This document shows, in pieces, positions 6,740 through 11,760 of a DNA stretch of 11,760 nucleotides. A program made the position numbers and the translations under genes. Each line of letters opens with the position of its first letter. The first letter of the stretch is position 1. This DNA comes from Spirochaetaceae bacterium (GTDB lineage: Bacteria > Spirochaetota > Spirochaetia > Treponematales > Breznakiellaceae): NCBI GenBank assembly GCA_031255315.1, contig JAIRSS010000017.1, positions 1-11,760 of the forward strand, given 5' to 3'. Under the pieces are notes generated by a model that saw only the letters and a list, made by a program, of their open reading frames with translations, was not told the DNA's origin and did no database searches.

Positions 6740-7555
6740 ATGAAATCTACTTTTTTGCTTTTTTTACTATTTCTGACCGTCTGCGGAGCTTTTTCTCTTT
6801 CCCTGGAGGAGGCGGTGGGTCATGAAACGGCGAAGAAACTACGCGGAGGGGAAACCCTTACGGAAGTACAGACCCGGAAGGCCCGTCCGCTCCTTTCTCC
6901 CGTTCACTATGGTACCCGGATGCTTATTGATTCCGCCATTGAGGATCTGGACCCCTCGTATATCGTGGAAAACCTTTACCTCTATACTAAACCTGCAGGG
7001 GCGGCGGCAGACGACTGGACGGCTGCCGAGCGGAACGCCCTGTACAACGGGATGACCGCAATGAGTACTCTTGCCGGGCTGCGGTACTATTCCGTCAGTG
7101 AAAAGGGCGAGGACATCCTCTACGAAAGTTCCGTTGTCATAGACGGGCCGGAGGCCGGGAACCCCCAGCCGGATCCGGCGTTTGGGAGGACGCCTCCCAG
7201 CGCCTTTACCCTGTACGCCCGGCAAAAAGACAAAAAATTCGGGGAAAATATTTACCGGTATGACTACCAGGACCGGTCAAACGCGATCATTATGATTCAG
7301 CAGAACCTTACGGACATGAACTCCGGGCCCATCCGCCTCATAGCGAAAAACAAACTCCGCACCATCCTGGCTGTTATTGACACAGAGGAGCATCTGCTTT
7401 TTTATGCAATTTCCCTCATCAAGGCTCCCTCTTTTCCGGGGATGAAACGGCGTATTGGCGATTCCTTCACGAACAGGACGGCGGCGGTCATAGAATGGCT
7501 CTCCGGGCAAGCGGACAAAGCCTTTAACATGACCAGCGCCTATCCCAAAAGATGA
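6740..7555 (+). CDS. Exported protein of unknown function
   Basis: A 271-residue protein starting MKSTFLLFLLFLTVCGAFSL, a clear signal peptide with probable cleavage after AFS (about residue 18). LTVC does not fit a standard lipobox, so a lipoprotein is less likely. The mature part has no domain I recognise. It contains charged segments, a region around RYYSVSEKGEDILYESS, an aromatic YRYDYQDR stretch, and an even mix of predicted strands and helices without further membrane segments. I recall nothing that lets me name a function; it may belong to a spirochaete-specific family. ATG at 6740 is preferred over TTG at 6716 because the signal peptide begins there and the upstream codons lie inside palindrome copy B. 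No Shine-Dalgarno precedes the ATG, so the repeat may have displaced it. Confidence 0.75.
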   Translation: MKSTFLLFLLFLTVCGAFSLSLEEAVGHETAKKLRGGETLTEVQTRKARPLLSPVHYGTRMLIDSAIEDLDPSYIVENLYLYTKPAGAAADDWTAAERNALYNGMTAMSTLAGLRYYSVSEKGEDILYESSVVIDGPEAGNPQPDPAFGRTPPSAFTLYARQKDKKFGENIYRYDYQDRSNAIIMIQQNLTDMNSGPIRLIAKNKLRTILAVIDTEEHLLFYAISLIKAPSFPGMKRRIGDSFTNRTAAVIEWLSGQADKAFNMTSAYPKR

Positions 7556-7585
7556 CGCCGGGGAAGGGGCTGCGCCCTATGCCTG

Positions 7586-8089
7586 TTACCGGGGAGCGTA
7601 CACGTTTCGTACCTCATTGGGTCTATACCCATGATGTAAGGCTGTTTTCCGCAACAGGTTCCCGATAGCGGTTGAGGAAATGCTTTCCAGAATACCCGTC
7701 TCGATCACCCTGTCGGCAAGCAGGCGCAGGGTCCAGCGGCGGCGGCCTTTGGGGACGGGGGTGTAGGTGAGCGCGATGATACGGGCTTCCACGCTCCTAT
7801 CTATCTTGACGACCGGCGGAACTTCCCGCTTCTTTCGTTCCAACGCCCTGCCCAGCCCCTGCTCAACAAACCGTTTCCGCAGATTGCCTACGGTTTTTTC
7901 TGACACGCCGTAAGCCGCGGCGATTTTCTTGTCGGTCCAATCCTTGTTTTCCGGTATCGAGTCCAGGGCCAGCAGTATTTTGGCATGGCGTATCCGATAC
8001 TCGGCGGTTCTTTCTTCGGCTAATTGCCGTAGTTTTTTCCGTTCCTCCCCGGTTAGCGTAACCTGGTACTTTACATTTGGCTTGAGCAT
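7586..8089 (-). CDS. IS630-type transposase, N-terminal fragment (catalytic domain lost)
   Basis: A 167-residue basic protein with two helix-turn-helix regions. The first is about 52-75 (WTDKKIAAAYGVSEKTVGNL) and the second about 118-150 (RWTLRLLADRVIETGILESI, then SSTAIGNLLRKTAL). The RRRWTLRLLAD segment is characteristic of the DNA-binding half of IS630/Tc1-mariner-like transposases. In complete proteins the sequence after the second motif leads into a DDE nuclease domain of about 180 residues. Here it changes after LRKTAL (near 7637) to an unrelated short tail and stops. The next bases downstream belong to the convergent exported-protein gene. AGGGAGGATT gives a good ribosome binding site before ATG at 8089. 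It is probably a relic unable to transpose, though it could still bind element ends. Confidence 0.75.
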   Translation of the reverse strand: MLKPNVKYQVTLTGEERKKLRQLAEERTAEYRIRHAKILLALDSIPENKDWTDKKIAAAYGVSEKTVGNLRKRFVEQGLGRALERKKREVPPVVKIDRSVEARIIALTYTPVPKGRRRWTLRLLADRVIETGILESISSTAIGNLLRKTALHHGYRPNEVRNVYAPR

Positions 8090-8195
8090 AATCCTCCCTT
8101 ATGAACCGTTTCAAGCCCCTGTTATTTTGACCAGCGTGTGCAATTTCCGGGGTTTTGCCCCCCGTTGCCGCCGTGTAACCGCATTCTTTAACGTT

Positions 8196-8233
8196 ACGGT
8201 CTCAAAATCGGAGTCTTTTGAAACAGCTTCTTA
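8196..8233. repeat. Degenerate copy of the dispersed palindrome
   Basis: ACGGTCTCAAAA (8196-8207) pairs with TTTTGAAACAGC (8216-8227) at 9 of 12 positions. The right side, TTTTGAAACAGCTTCTTA, is a recognisable variant of the copy A right arm TTTTGGAACAGCCTCTTA. It directly abuts copy C, about 110 bases upstream of the transposase fragment start. The family membership is likely but the copy is decayed. Confidence 0.5.
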
Positions 8234-8296
8234 TATGAGCCTGTCCCAAAACTAATTGACTGTGCGCTACACGCACGGTTTTGGGAAAGCCTCATA
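8234..8296. repeat. Dispersed palindrome, copy C (long form with an inner hairpin)
   Basis: Arms TATGAGCCTGTCCCAAAAC (8234-8252) and GTTTTGGGAAAGCCTCATA (8278-8296) pair over 19 bases with two mismatches. The 25-base interior contains a second hairpin, GTGCG (8262-8266) and CGCAC (8272-8276). The outer bases are TA at both ends. The interior is longer than the 2-4 bases seen in the other copies, so this may be closer to an ancestral element, or the short copies may be deletion products. Confidence 0.75.
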
Positions 8297-8306
8297 TTAT
8301 TTCTAA

Positions 8307-8335
8307 TTATCGGAAAGTTGCGTATCAGATATAAT
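8307..8335 (+). promoter_or_regulatory. Promoter-like sequence with no clear gene downstream
   Basis: TTATCG (8307-8312) and a perfect TATAAT (8330-8335) are separated by 17 bases. Downstream to 8676 there is no convincing protein gene. The only open frame (8398-8670) is arginine-rich, has a poorly spaced ribosome binding site, and reads through palindrome copy D. A non-coding transcript or a chance match in AT-rich DNA are both possible. Apart from the repeats listed, I see nothing else in 8297-8676. Confidence 0.35.
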
Positions 8336-8539
8336 TAAACTGGCTATTCATATGCGTACGGTTTATCCTGGATATACTGTGATATGACCATCGGGGAATG
8401 GACACGCCTGCTTACTACAGGGGGGAGCGCTTAGAAGACGCTCGAAACCCGCTTAAAACACGGGCTGCAGCGACTCGGCGGGTAAAAGCACGGAGGGAAC
8501 AGGGAAGAGGGTTGCGGCACGCGGTGATACGGCCCAGCA

Positions 8540-8570
8540 GCCTGTTCCAAAACTTCAGTTTTGAAACAGC
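8540..8570. repeat. Dispersed palindrome, copy D
   Basis: CTGTTCCAAAACT (8542-8554) and AGTTTTGAAACAG (8557-8569) form 13-base arms with one mismatch and the same TTCA-type centre as copy A (AAAACTTCAGTTTT). The outer part of the arms (GAGG/CCTC) is eroded and TA is not present at the ends. Confidence 0.7.
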
Positions 8571-8591
8571 AGCCCTTAAAAACCGCAGTTT

Positions 8592-8612
8592 CGTCGAACC
8601 TTGGGTTCGCAG
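8592..8612 (+). repeat. Second dispersed motif CGTCGAAC-N5-GTTCGCAG, copy 1
   Basis: CGTCGAAC, five bases (CTTGG at 8600-8604), then GTTCGCAG. CGAAC and GTTCG pair as a 5-bp stem, and CAGT (from 8587) and ACTG (ending 8616) can extend it into a nested hairpin. The same string with a different 5-base loop occurs at 11117-11137. Covarying loops with identical flanks suggest a small mobile or structured repeat. Confidence 0.5.
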
Positions 8613-8667
8613 ACTGAAATCGATCATTCGTGAAACCGTATCAAAAGGCGGCGAAATAATACCGGAC

Positions 8668-8679
8668 TGACGGCCGTCA
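8668..8679. other. 12-bp perfect palindrome at the FliL-like stop codon
   Basis: TGACGGCCGTCA is a perfect palindrome overlapping the minus-strand TGA stop codon (8677-8679). On the minus strand a T-containing but interrupted stretch follows, so it could act as a weak terminator. It may be coincidental. Confidence 0.35.
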
Positions 8680-9162
8680 CTCGATTACTAGGTATTCACT
8701 AAAATAGAGCGTTTCTATCTGCCCAAGCCTAAGCAGGCGGTTATACCGGTGCAGTATTTCCGCTTTTATCAAATCATCATCTTTACGACGCAGTTCTTCC
8801 GTTGGCAAAGACACAAAGTATTCTTGCGTGGTGTTTCTAAAATTCGCGATTTGAGACGCTAACTCTTCCATAAACGCTTTGTCGTTTAGCGGATAGGGAA
8901 AAACAACGGATAGAATCACGGTTACCGGTTCGGGTCCGGCGGTTGATGCGCGGAGCCGGCCTATCCCGGTAAAAACGCCGCCGTCTGTAATAGATTGGCG
9001 GGGAAGACTTTCCCGGGTCCGGCGCTGCGGCCCTGTCCCGCCGGAACGGAACACAAGCGCATACAGGGTCCCCGCAAGCAAAACCAACGCTAAAACTGCC
9101 GCCGTCCCCAGCAACACGCGGTATACCGCTATACCACGCCGGGAGGCTTTTTCTTCCCTCAT
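8677..9162 (-). CDS. FliL-like membrane protein
   Basis: A 161-residue protein with a short cytoplasmic start, one transmembrane helix (about 12-37, RVLLGTAAVLALVLLAGTLY and following) and a periplasmic domain. The domain contains PVTVILSVVFPYPLNDKAF (79-97) and a C-terminus, LIKAEILHRYNRLLRLGQIE then TLYFSEYLVIE, that matches the end of FliL proteins. There the pattern is an acidic or basic helix, a glycine and YFTEFVIQ-like residues. FliL encircles MotB and modulates stator function in the flagellar motor; spirochaete flagella are periplasmic. No other flagellar genes are in the window, so this is probably an orphan paralogue rather than the fliL of the motor operon. AAGG directly abuts the ATG, an unusually short spacing. 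Confidence 0.65.
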   Translation of the reverse strand: MREEKASRRGIAVYRVLLGTAAVLALVLLAGTLYALVFRSGGTGPQRRTRESLPRQSITDGGVFTGIGRLRASTAGPEPVTVILSVVFPYPLNDKAFMEELASQIANFRNTTQEYFVSLPTEELRRKDDDLIKAEILHRYNRLLRLGQIETLYFSEYLVIE

Positions 9163-9191
9163 CCTTGAAGTATATGATTCATTTGCATTTT

Positions 9192-9240
9192 TTGGTAGTA
9201 TACCTTATTGACACTACCATCATAACATGAGAATGGTAGT
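9192..9240. promoter_or_regulatory. Divergent promoters with three operator-like TGGTAGT sites
   Basis: TTGGTAGT (9192-9199), ACTACCAT (9213-9220) and ATGGTAGT (9233-9240) are alternating copies of one word, starting 21 and 20 bases apart, about two helical turns. On the minus strand, TTATGA (9220-9225) and TATACT (9197-9202) with a 17-base spacer make a promoter for the FliL-like gene. On the plus strand, TTGACA (9208-9213) and GAGAAT (9229-9234) with a 15-base spacer may serve the cupin. The sites overlap these elements. Sites 2 and 3 also form a hairpin followed by TTTTTT (9241-9246), so a terminator or attenuator is the alternative reading. Confidence 0.5.
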
Positions 9241-9262
9241 TTTTTAGACACGGAGGGATAGC

Positions 9263-9607
9263 ATGATTGTGCATAGAAACGAGATGACCGTTGAATCGAA
9301 AGAGCGGCTCAGAGGCGGGGAAGGGACGGCTGTTTTTACTCATTTTGTGAAGGGAAGCGCCCAAAAAAATATCCGCCTGGCGGCGGAGATCGTCCTGCCT
9401 CCGGGAGCGTCTATAGGCGGCCACCAGCATGAAGAGGAAACCGAATATTTTGTCTTCCTTGAAGGAACCGGTATAGTAAATGATAACGGGACGGAAGTTC
9501 CGGTTAAGAAGGGGGACGTGATGATCACGGGAAACGGCGCGTATCACGGGGTCAGTAATCCGGGAACCAGCCCTCTGATTTTTAACGCTTTTATCGTAAC
9601 CCATTGA
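9263..9607 (+). CDS. Single-domain cupin protein
   Basis: A 114-residue beta-barrel protein. Cupin motif 1, G(X)5HXH(X)4E(X)6G, is complete: Gly48, His54, His56, Glu61, Gly68. Motif 2 is G84-DVMIT-G90-NGAY-His95-GVS-Asn99, with the usual proline replaced by glycine. The three histidines and the glutamate should bind a metal ion. Such small cupins range from sugar isomerases to metal-dependent oxygenases and sensors, so no substrate is given. GGAGGGA lies 5-11 bases before the ATG. It is divergent from the FliL-like gene and probably shares its control region. Confidence 0.85.
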   Translation: MIVHRNEMTVESKERLRGGEGTAVFTHFVKGSAQKNIRLAAEIVLPPGASIGGHQHEEETEYFVFLEGTGIVNDNGTEVPVKKGDVMITGNGAYHGVSNPGTSPLIFNAFIVTH

Positions 9608-9950
9608 TAGAGATGTACGGTATTGTTGAATACATAGGATCGGCCCCGGTTGTGGTATGGACGGATACCTCCAGATTCACCGCCGTTCCTGCCGCAATCC
9701 AACGCGGCGCTCTAATCAGGCGCCGCACGGCGAAAAGAGGCGGGCGCGTTACCGCGCAGCTAAAAAATTTCGCAAAAAAAACCGCGGCAGCGAAACAGAA
9801 TTATCCATTCCGCAGCCGCGGGCCGCGATACCCGCTCTTTGAACGCCTGCCCAACTCCTCCCCCGCTGATTCACCGGCGGGTGTTTCTCCTTTTTCTTGG
9901 GCTTACAGACGAACTTCCAAAAATAATACGGCTATAACCGCTTATGAGGG
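9608..9950. other. Gene-free spacer with GC-rich hairpins
   Basis: No convincing gene on either strand. Three GC-rich inverted repeats follow one another: GCGGCGC (9704-9710) with GCGCCGC (9720-9726), GCGCG with CGCGC around TTAC (about 9746-9759), and CCGCGGC with GCCGCGG (about 9781-9822). A fourth pair, CCCGC and GCGGG near 9861-9881, is followed by T-rich sequence and could end plus-strand transcripts. The stretch may be a structured untranslated region between two convergent genes. Confidence 0.4.
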
Positions 9951-10955
9951 TCAGCCCCCCCGCAGCTTCGCCATAGCTTCCGGGTCCTTCCTGATATTGG
10001 CGAGGGCGTTCAAAACAAAGGCGAGAAACACAGAGAAGAATCCGGCGGCGAACGTAACAATGAGGCAGATAAGCCCACGGCTGGGGCCTGACTTCTGGTC
10101 CGGAACCTCCGCCATCTCCAGAATCTGAAAAACCGGCTTTTCACTGGCCATCGTTATTTTGAGGAGTTCATACTGGACTTTCAACTGGGAATACACCTGC
10201 CGCTGGGCGGCTAATTCCAAGGCTATACGGCTCAACTCCAGCGTGATTGACGGAATAGACGCGGGCGGTCTGCCGGAGACGGACTGTTCCAGACGGCGGC
10301 TTTCCAGCTCAAGCGACTGTATCTCCTTGAGTGTGTTCTCGATATTCTTTTCCAGATTTTCTTTCTCCAGTTTGTTCTTATCAACGCCAAGTTCATCAAA
10401 CCATTTCTGAAGATACGAGACACAGTAATTAACAACCTGCTGGGCAAAGACGGGGTCTATGTCGGTGAAGGAAATGCTGAAAACCCCGCTTTTCTCATCG
10501 TGGGCGGCGGCGAGGTTGCTCTTCAGGGCCTTACGGCTTTCGGCGCGGTAAAATTCTTCTATCTTGTACCGGGTAATGAGGTCGAATTCATCCACCACCG
10601 AATCAAGGAATGTATTAGTACCGGTCAGATATATAGCGAGTTCACTAAAGGTTGCGCCGGTACTGACTCCCGCAAGACCCGCGAGTCCGCCTAAGCCGCT
10701 GGAAGCGATCATAGAAGCCATACCACCGCTGGAAGAGGAAGCGTTGTTGATGATCATGAGGGCGGACGGGGTGTACTCATTGGGAAGGGGCGATGTTTCC
10801 GGGGGCATCTTGAGCGAGACGACGGCGAAAACAACCACCGCGACGGCGGCGGTTAGGGTAATAGCGAGAATCAGCACCTTACGGCGCCAGAGTACGGCGA
10901 AGAGGTCGATGAGGGAGATTTCATCGTCACCAGGCTGTTTTTCCAGGGTTTCCAT
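9951..10955 (-). CDS. Wzz-type polysaccharide chain-length / co-polymerase protein
   Basis: A 334-residue protein with the layout of polysaccharide co-polymerases (Wzz/FepE/Etk). The N-terminal ISLIDLFAVLWRRK (13-26) leads into a first membrane helix (about 26-48). An extracytoplasmic region contains a Gly/Ala/Ser-rich stretch (about 72-100) and a coiled coil (about 192-270). VPDQKSGPSRG (284-294) is the proline-rich segment preceding the second helix (294-317), and a short cytoplasmic tail follows. These proteins set chain length during O-antigen, capsule or exopolysaccharide synthesis. There is no tyrosine kinase (Wzc-like) domain, and no Wzx/Wzy or kinase gene is nearby in the window. AAAGG lies about 10 bases before the ATG. 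Confidence 0.87.
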   Translation of the reverse strand: METLEKQPGDDEISLIDLFAVLWRRKVLILAITLTAAVAVVVFAVVSLKMPPETSPLPNEYTPSALMIINNASSSSGGMASMIASSGLGGLAGLAGVSTGATFSELAIYLTGTNTFLDSVVDEFDLITRYKIEEFYRAESRKALKSNLAAAHDEKSGVFSISFTDIDPVFAQQVVNYCVSYLQKWFDELGVDKNKLEKENLEKNIENTLKEIQSLELESRRLEQSVSGRPPASIPSITLELSRIALELAAQRQVYSQLKVQYELLKITMASEKPVFQILEMAEVPDQKSGPSRGLICLIVTFAAGFFSVFLAFVLNALANIRKDPEAMAKLRGG

Positions 10956-10980
10956 TTACAAATGCCTTTTAACAAGAAAT

Positions 10981-11033
10981 GCCGCCGCATGAAAAGCGGC
11001 GAACCTATCCCTCCATTATACTACATCGTGTAG
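10981..11033 (-). promoter_or_regulatory. Promoter region and leader hairpin of the Wzz-like gene
   Basis: Read on the minus strand, a perfect TATAAT lies at 11015-11020, about 60 bases before the start; a good -35 is not evident. CTACATCGTGTAG (11021-11033), an inverted repeat with 5-base arms, sits directly against the upstream edge of the -10, a typical operator position. In the leader, CGCCGC (10983-10988) and GCGGCG (10996-11001) form a 6-bp stem with a 7-base loop. Confidence 0.45.
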
Positions 11034-11044
11034 CAAAACATCTA

Positions 11045-11117
11045 GGAGTTTGTTACGCTTCACGCATAAAACAGCCTAAATATTCATTCTTATGAATATT
11101 TATACCTTGCAAACTCC
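11045..11117. repeat. Nested inverted repeat with an AT-rich inner hairpin
   Basis: GGAGTTTG (11045-11052) and CAAACTCC (11110-11117) are perfect 8-base outer arms. Inside them, TAAATATTCAT (11077-11087) and ATGAATATTTA (11092-11102) form a perfect 11-bp stem with the loop TCTT. The 73-base unit with nested arms resembles a small non-autonomous element or a bidirectional terminator. The motif at 11117-11137 abuts it. Confidence 0.65.
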
Positions 11118-11137
11118 GTCGAACTGAAGGTTCGCAG
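11117..11137 (+). repeat. Second dispersed motif CGTCGAAC-N5-GTTCGCAG, copy 2
   Basis: CGTCGAAC, loop TGAAG (11125-11129), GTTCGCAG. The flanking bases are identical to copy 1 at 8592-8612 while the loop differs. It follows the nested repeat directly, and the CAAACTCC arm may belong to the same unit. Confidence 0.5.
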
Positions 11138-11152
11138 CATGCCCATTAATCG

Positions 11153-11181
11153 GGATTTTTGCATGTATATGCAAAAAATCC
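11153..11181. terminator. Strong AT-rich hairpin, possibly a bidirectional terminator
   Basis: GGATTTTTGCAT (11153-11164) and ATGCAAAAAATCC (11169-11181) pair with one bulged base around a GTAT loop. The arms carry T5 and A6 runs, which would give a U-run near the stem in either transcript. It lies between the Rpn-like gene end (11295) and the Wzz-like promoter, both read leftwards, so it could end Rpn-like transcripts. The remaining bases to 11294 show nothing clear. Confidence 0.45.
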
Positions 11182-11294
11182 ACAAGTGCAACAGGCTGGT
11201 AGGAACTGTTACGTCATTCCGTGTAAAACCTCTGATTGGTTATTTCGTCAATAAACATGTATTTGATGGTTCGTTCAAGCCCAATTACCGGTTC

Positions 11295-11760
11295 TTACTT
11301 ACGGCCCTGCATATACTCATGAAGAGATTGAACCTTCTCAATGGCCAGCCGGGAAGTCCGGGCAGTCTGTTCGATGGTCCAGCCCATGTCTAAAAGGTTC
11401 CGGGCTTTTTCCTCGCCCCTAGCTTCACCTTTGGCCTCGCCCCTCAATTCGTACTTCGCCGCTAAACCGGTTTCTTCAAGAACCGTTTCGATGGTAAGCG
11501 CTCCATCGCTCATGTTTAGAACCTCCCGAATCATTGTGGAATTGGCTCGTAGTATGACGTCAAGGTAAACCCGGACAGGGGCTTCCTTCCCTTTTTTACT
11601 CCCCTCCTTCAATATAACACGAGTCGATTCCAAATCCAAGCCGCCGCGAAGACTTTTTAGCCATAAATTATCCGCAGAGGACAATTTTTTGCTTTCTATG
11701 ATTTGCATGGGCAGTATGTCCCCCCGAATTTCCCGAATACCGGGATACGTCTCGACAACA
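11295..11760 (-). CDS. Probable Rpn/PD-(D/E)XK-type transposase-nuclease, C-terminal part (partial)
   Basis: The frame is open to the right edge, with VVETYPGIREIRGDILPMQI continuing past ATG at 11708, so the start and most of the protein lie outside. About 154 residues are visible. The helical middle (LDVILRANSTMIREVLNMSD, then ALTIETVLEETGLAAKYE) leads to a charged repeat, RGEAKGEARGEEKARNLL. It ends with a small helix-turn-helix-like tail, GWTIEQTARTSRLAIEKVQS. A GEARGEA repeat followed by NLL..G.T.EQ.A..T.L....V..L is typical of the C-termini of the Rpn recombination-promoting nuclease/putative transposase group that is abundant in Treponema. The nuclease core is not visible, so the assignment rests on the tail. 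The internal ATG at 11708 is not the true start. Confidence 0.55.
   Translation of the reverse strand, partial: VVETYPGIREIRGDILPMQIIESKKLSSADNLWLKSLRGGLDLESTRVILKEGSKKGKEAPVRVYLDVILRANSTMIREVLNMSDGALTIETVLEETGLAAKYELRGEAKGEARGEEKARNLLDMGWTIEQTARTSRLAIEKVQSLHEYMQGRK

Noticed and set aside
8398..8670. Arginine-rich 90-residue plus-strand reading frame
   Set aside because: It reads through palindrome copy D and the second repeat motif, resembles no family I know, and its purine-rich site is too close to the ATG.
9604..10128. Plus-strand 174-residue reading frame overlapping the Wzz-like gene
   Set aside because: Its second half is antisense to the well-supported Wzz-like gene and its first half is low-complexity, hairpin-rich sequence.
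11268..11290. GGTTCGTTCAAGCC resembling a tRNA T-arm
   Set aside because: It does not match GTTCRANYC, and no acceptor or anticodon stems can be built around it.
11139..11393. Plus-strand 84-residue reading frame
   Set aside because: It begins in a hairpin region and ends antisense to the Rpn-like gene, with no ribosome binding site or recognisable domain.
1..11760. CRISPR array or defence-gene cluster
   Set aside because: No regularly spaced direct repeats with unique spacers and no recognisable defence genes; the repeats present are individual palindromes.

Overview
The window looks like chromosomal DNA of a host-associated spirochaete, most likely a Treponema of the termite-gut type. This is inference: GC content is moderate to high, a conserved rpmH-rnpA-yidD-yidC-khpB block is present, there is a FliL-like membrane protein, and the spacers are crowded with short palindromes and transposon debris. 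No rRNA, tRNA or CRISPR array was found, and dnaA/oriC is not in view.

Layout. (1) 1-422, minus strand: N-terminal part of hemW, running off the left edge. (2) 423-729: spacer with a perfect dispersed palindrome (copy A) and a half copy. (3) 730-1611, plus: a serine hydrolase of the class C beta-lactamase fold, followed by an 85-bp imperfect inverted repeat. (4) 1817-2998, plus: a membrane-bound family 2 glycosyltransferase. (5) 3031-6664, plus: a good sigma70 promoter, then rpmH, rnpA, yidD, yidC and khpB (jag), covering ribosome, RNase P and membrane-protein insertion functions. khpB has a promoter of its own. (6) 6693-7555: palindrome copy B sits directly in front of an exported protein of unknown function. 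(7) 7586-8676: a transposase N-terminal fragment (IS630-like, DDE domain lost) beside three more palindrome copies and a promoter with no obvious gene. (8) 8677-9607: divergent FliL-like membrane protein (minus) and cupin (plus), sharing an operator-like intergenic region. (9) 9951-10955, minus: a Wzz-type polysaccharide co-polymerase. (10) 10956-11294: a string of hairpins. (11) 11295-11760, minus: C-terminal part of a probable Rpn/PD-(D/E)XK-type transposase-nuclease, running off the right edge.

How the genes fit together. The central block is a housekeeping operon: L34 and the RNase P protein are co-transcribed, YidD assists YidC, YidC inserts membrane proteins, and KhpB is an RNA-binding partner often encoded next to yidC. 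The glycosyltransferase and the Wzz-like protein suggest cell-surface polysaccharide synthesis, but they are 7 kb apart and not in one operon.

Most notable points. The conserved RnpA N-terminus has no ATG, GTG or TTG start in its frame, although a one-base shift would give a textbook start. A family of dispersed palindromes, two of them bounded by TA, lies around an IS630-like remnant and suggests MITE-like elements. Three TGGTAGT sites spaced about two helical turns apart overlie the divergent cupin/FliL-like promoters. I do not see a clear new multi-gene system.
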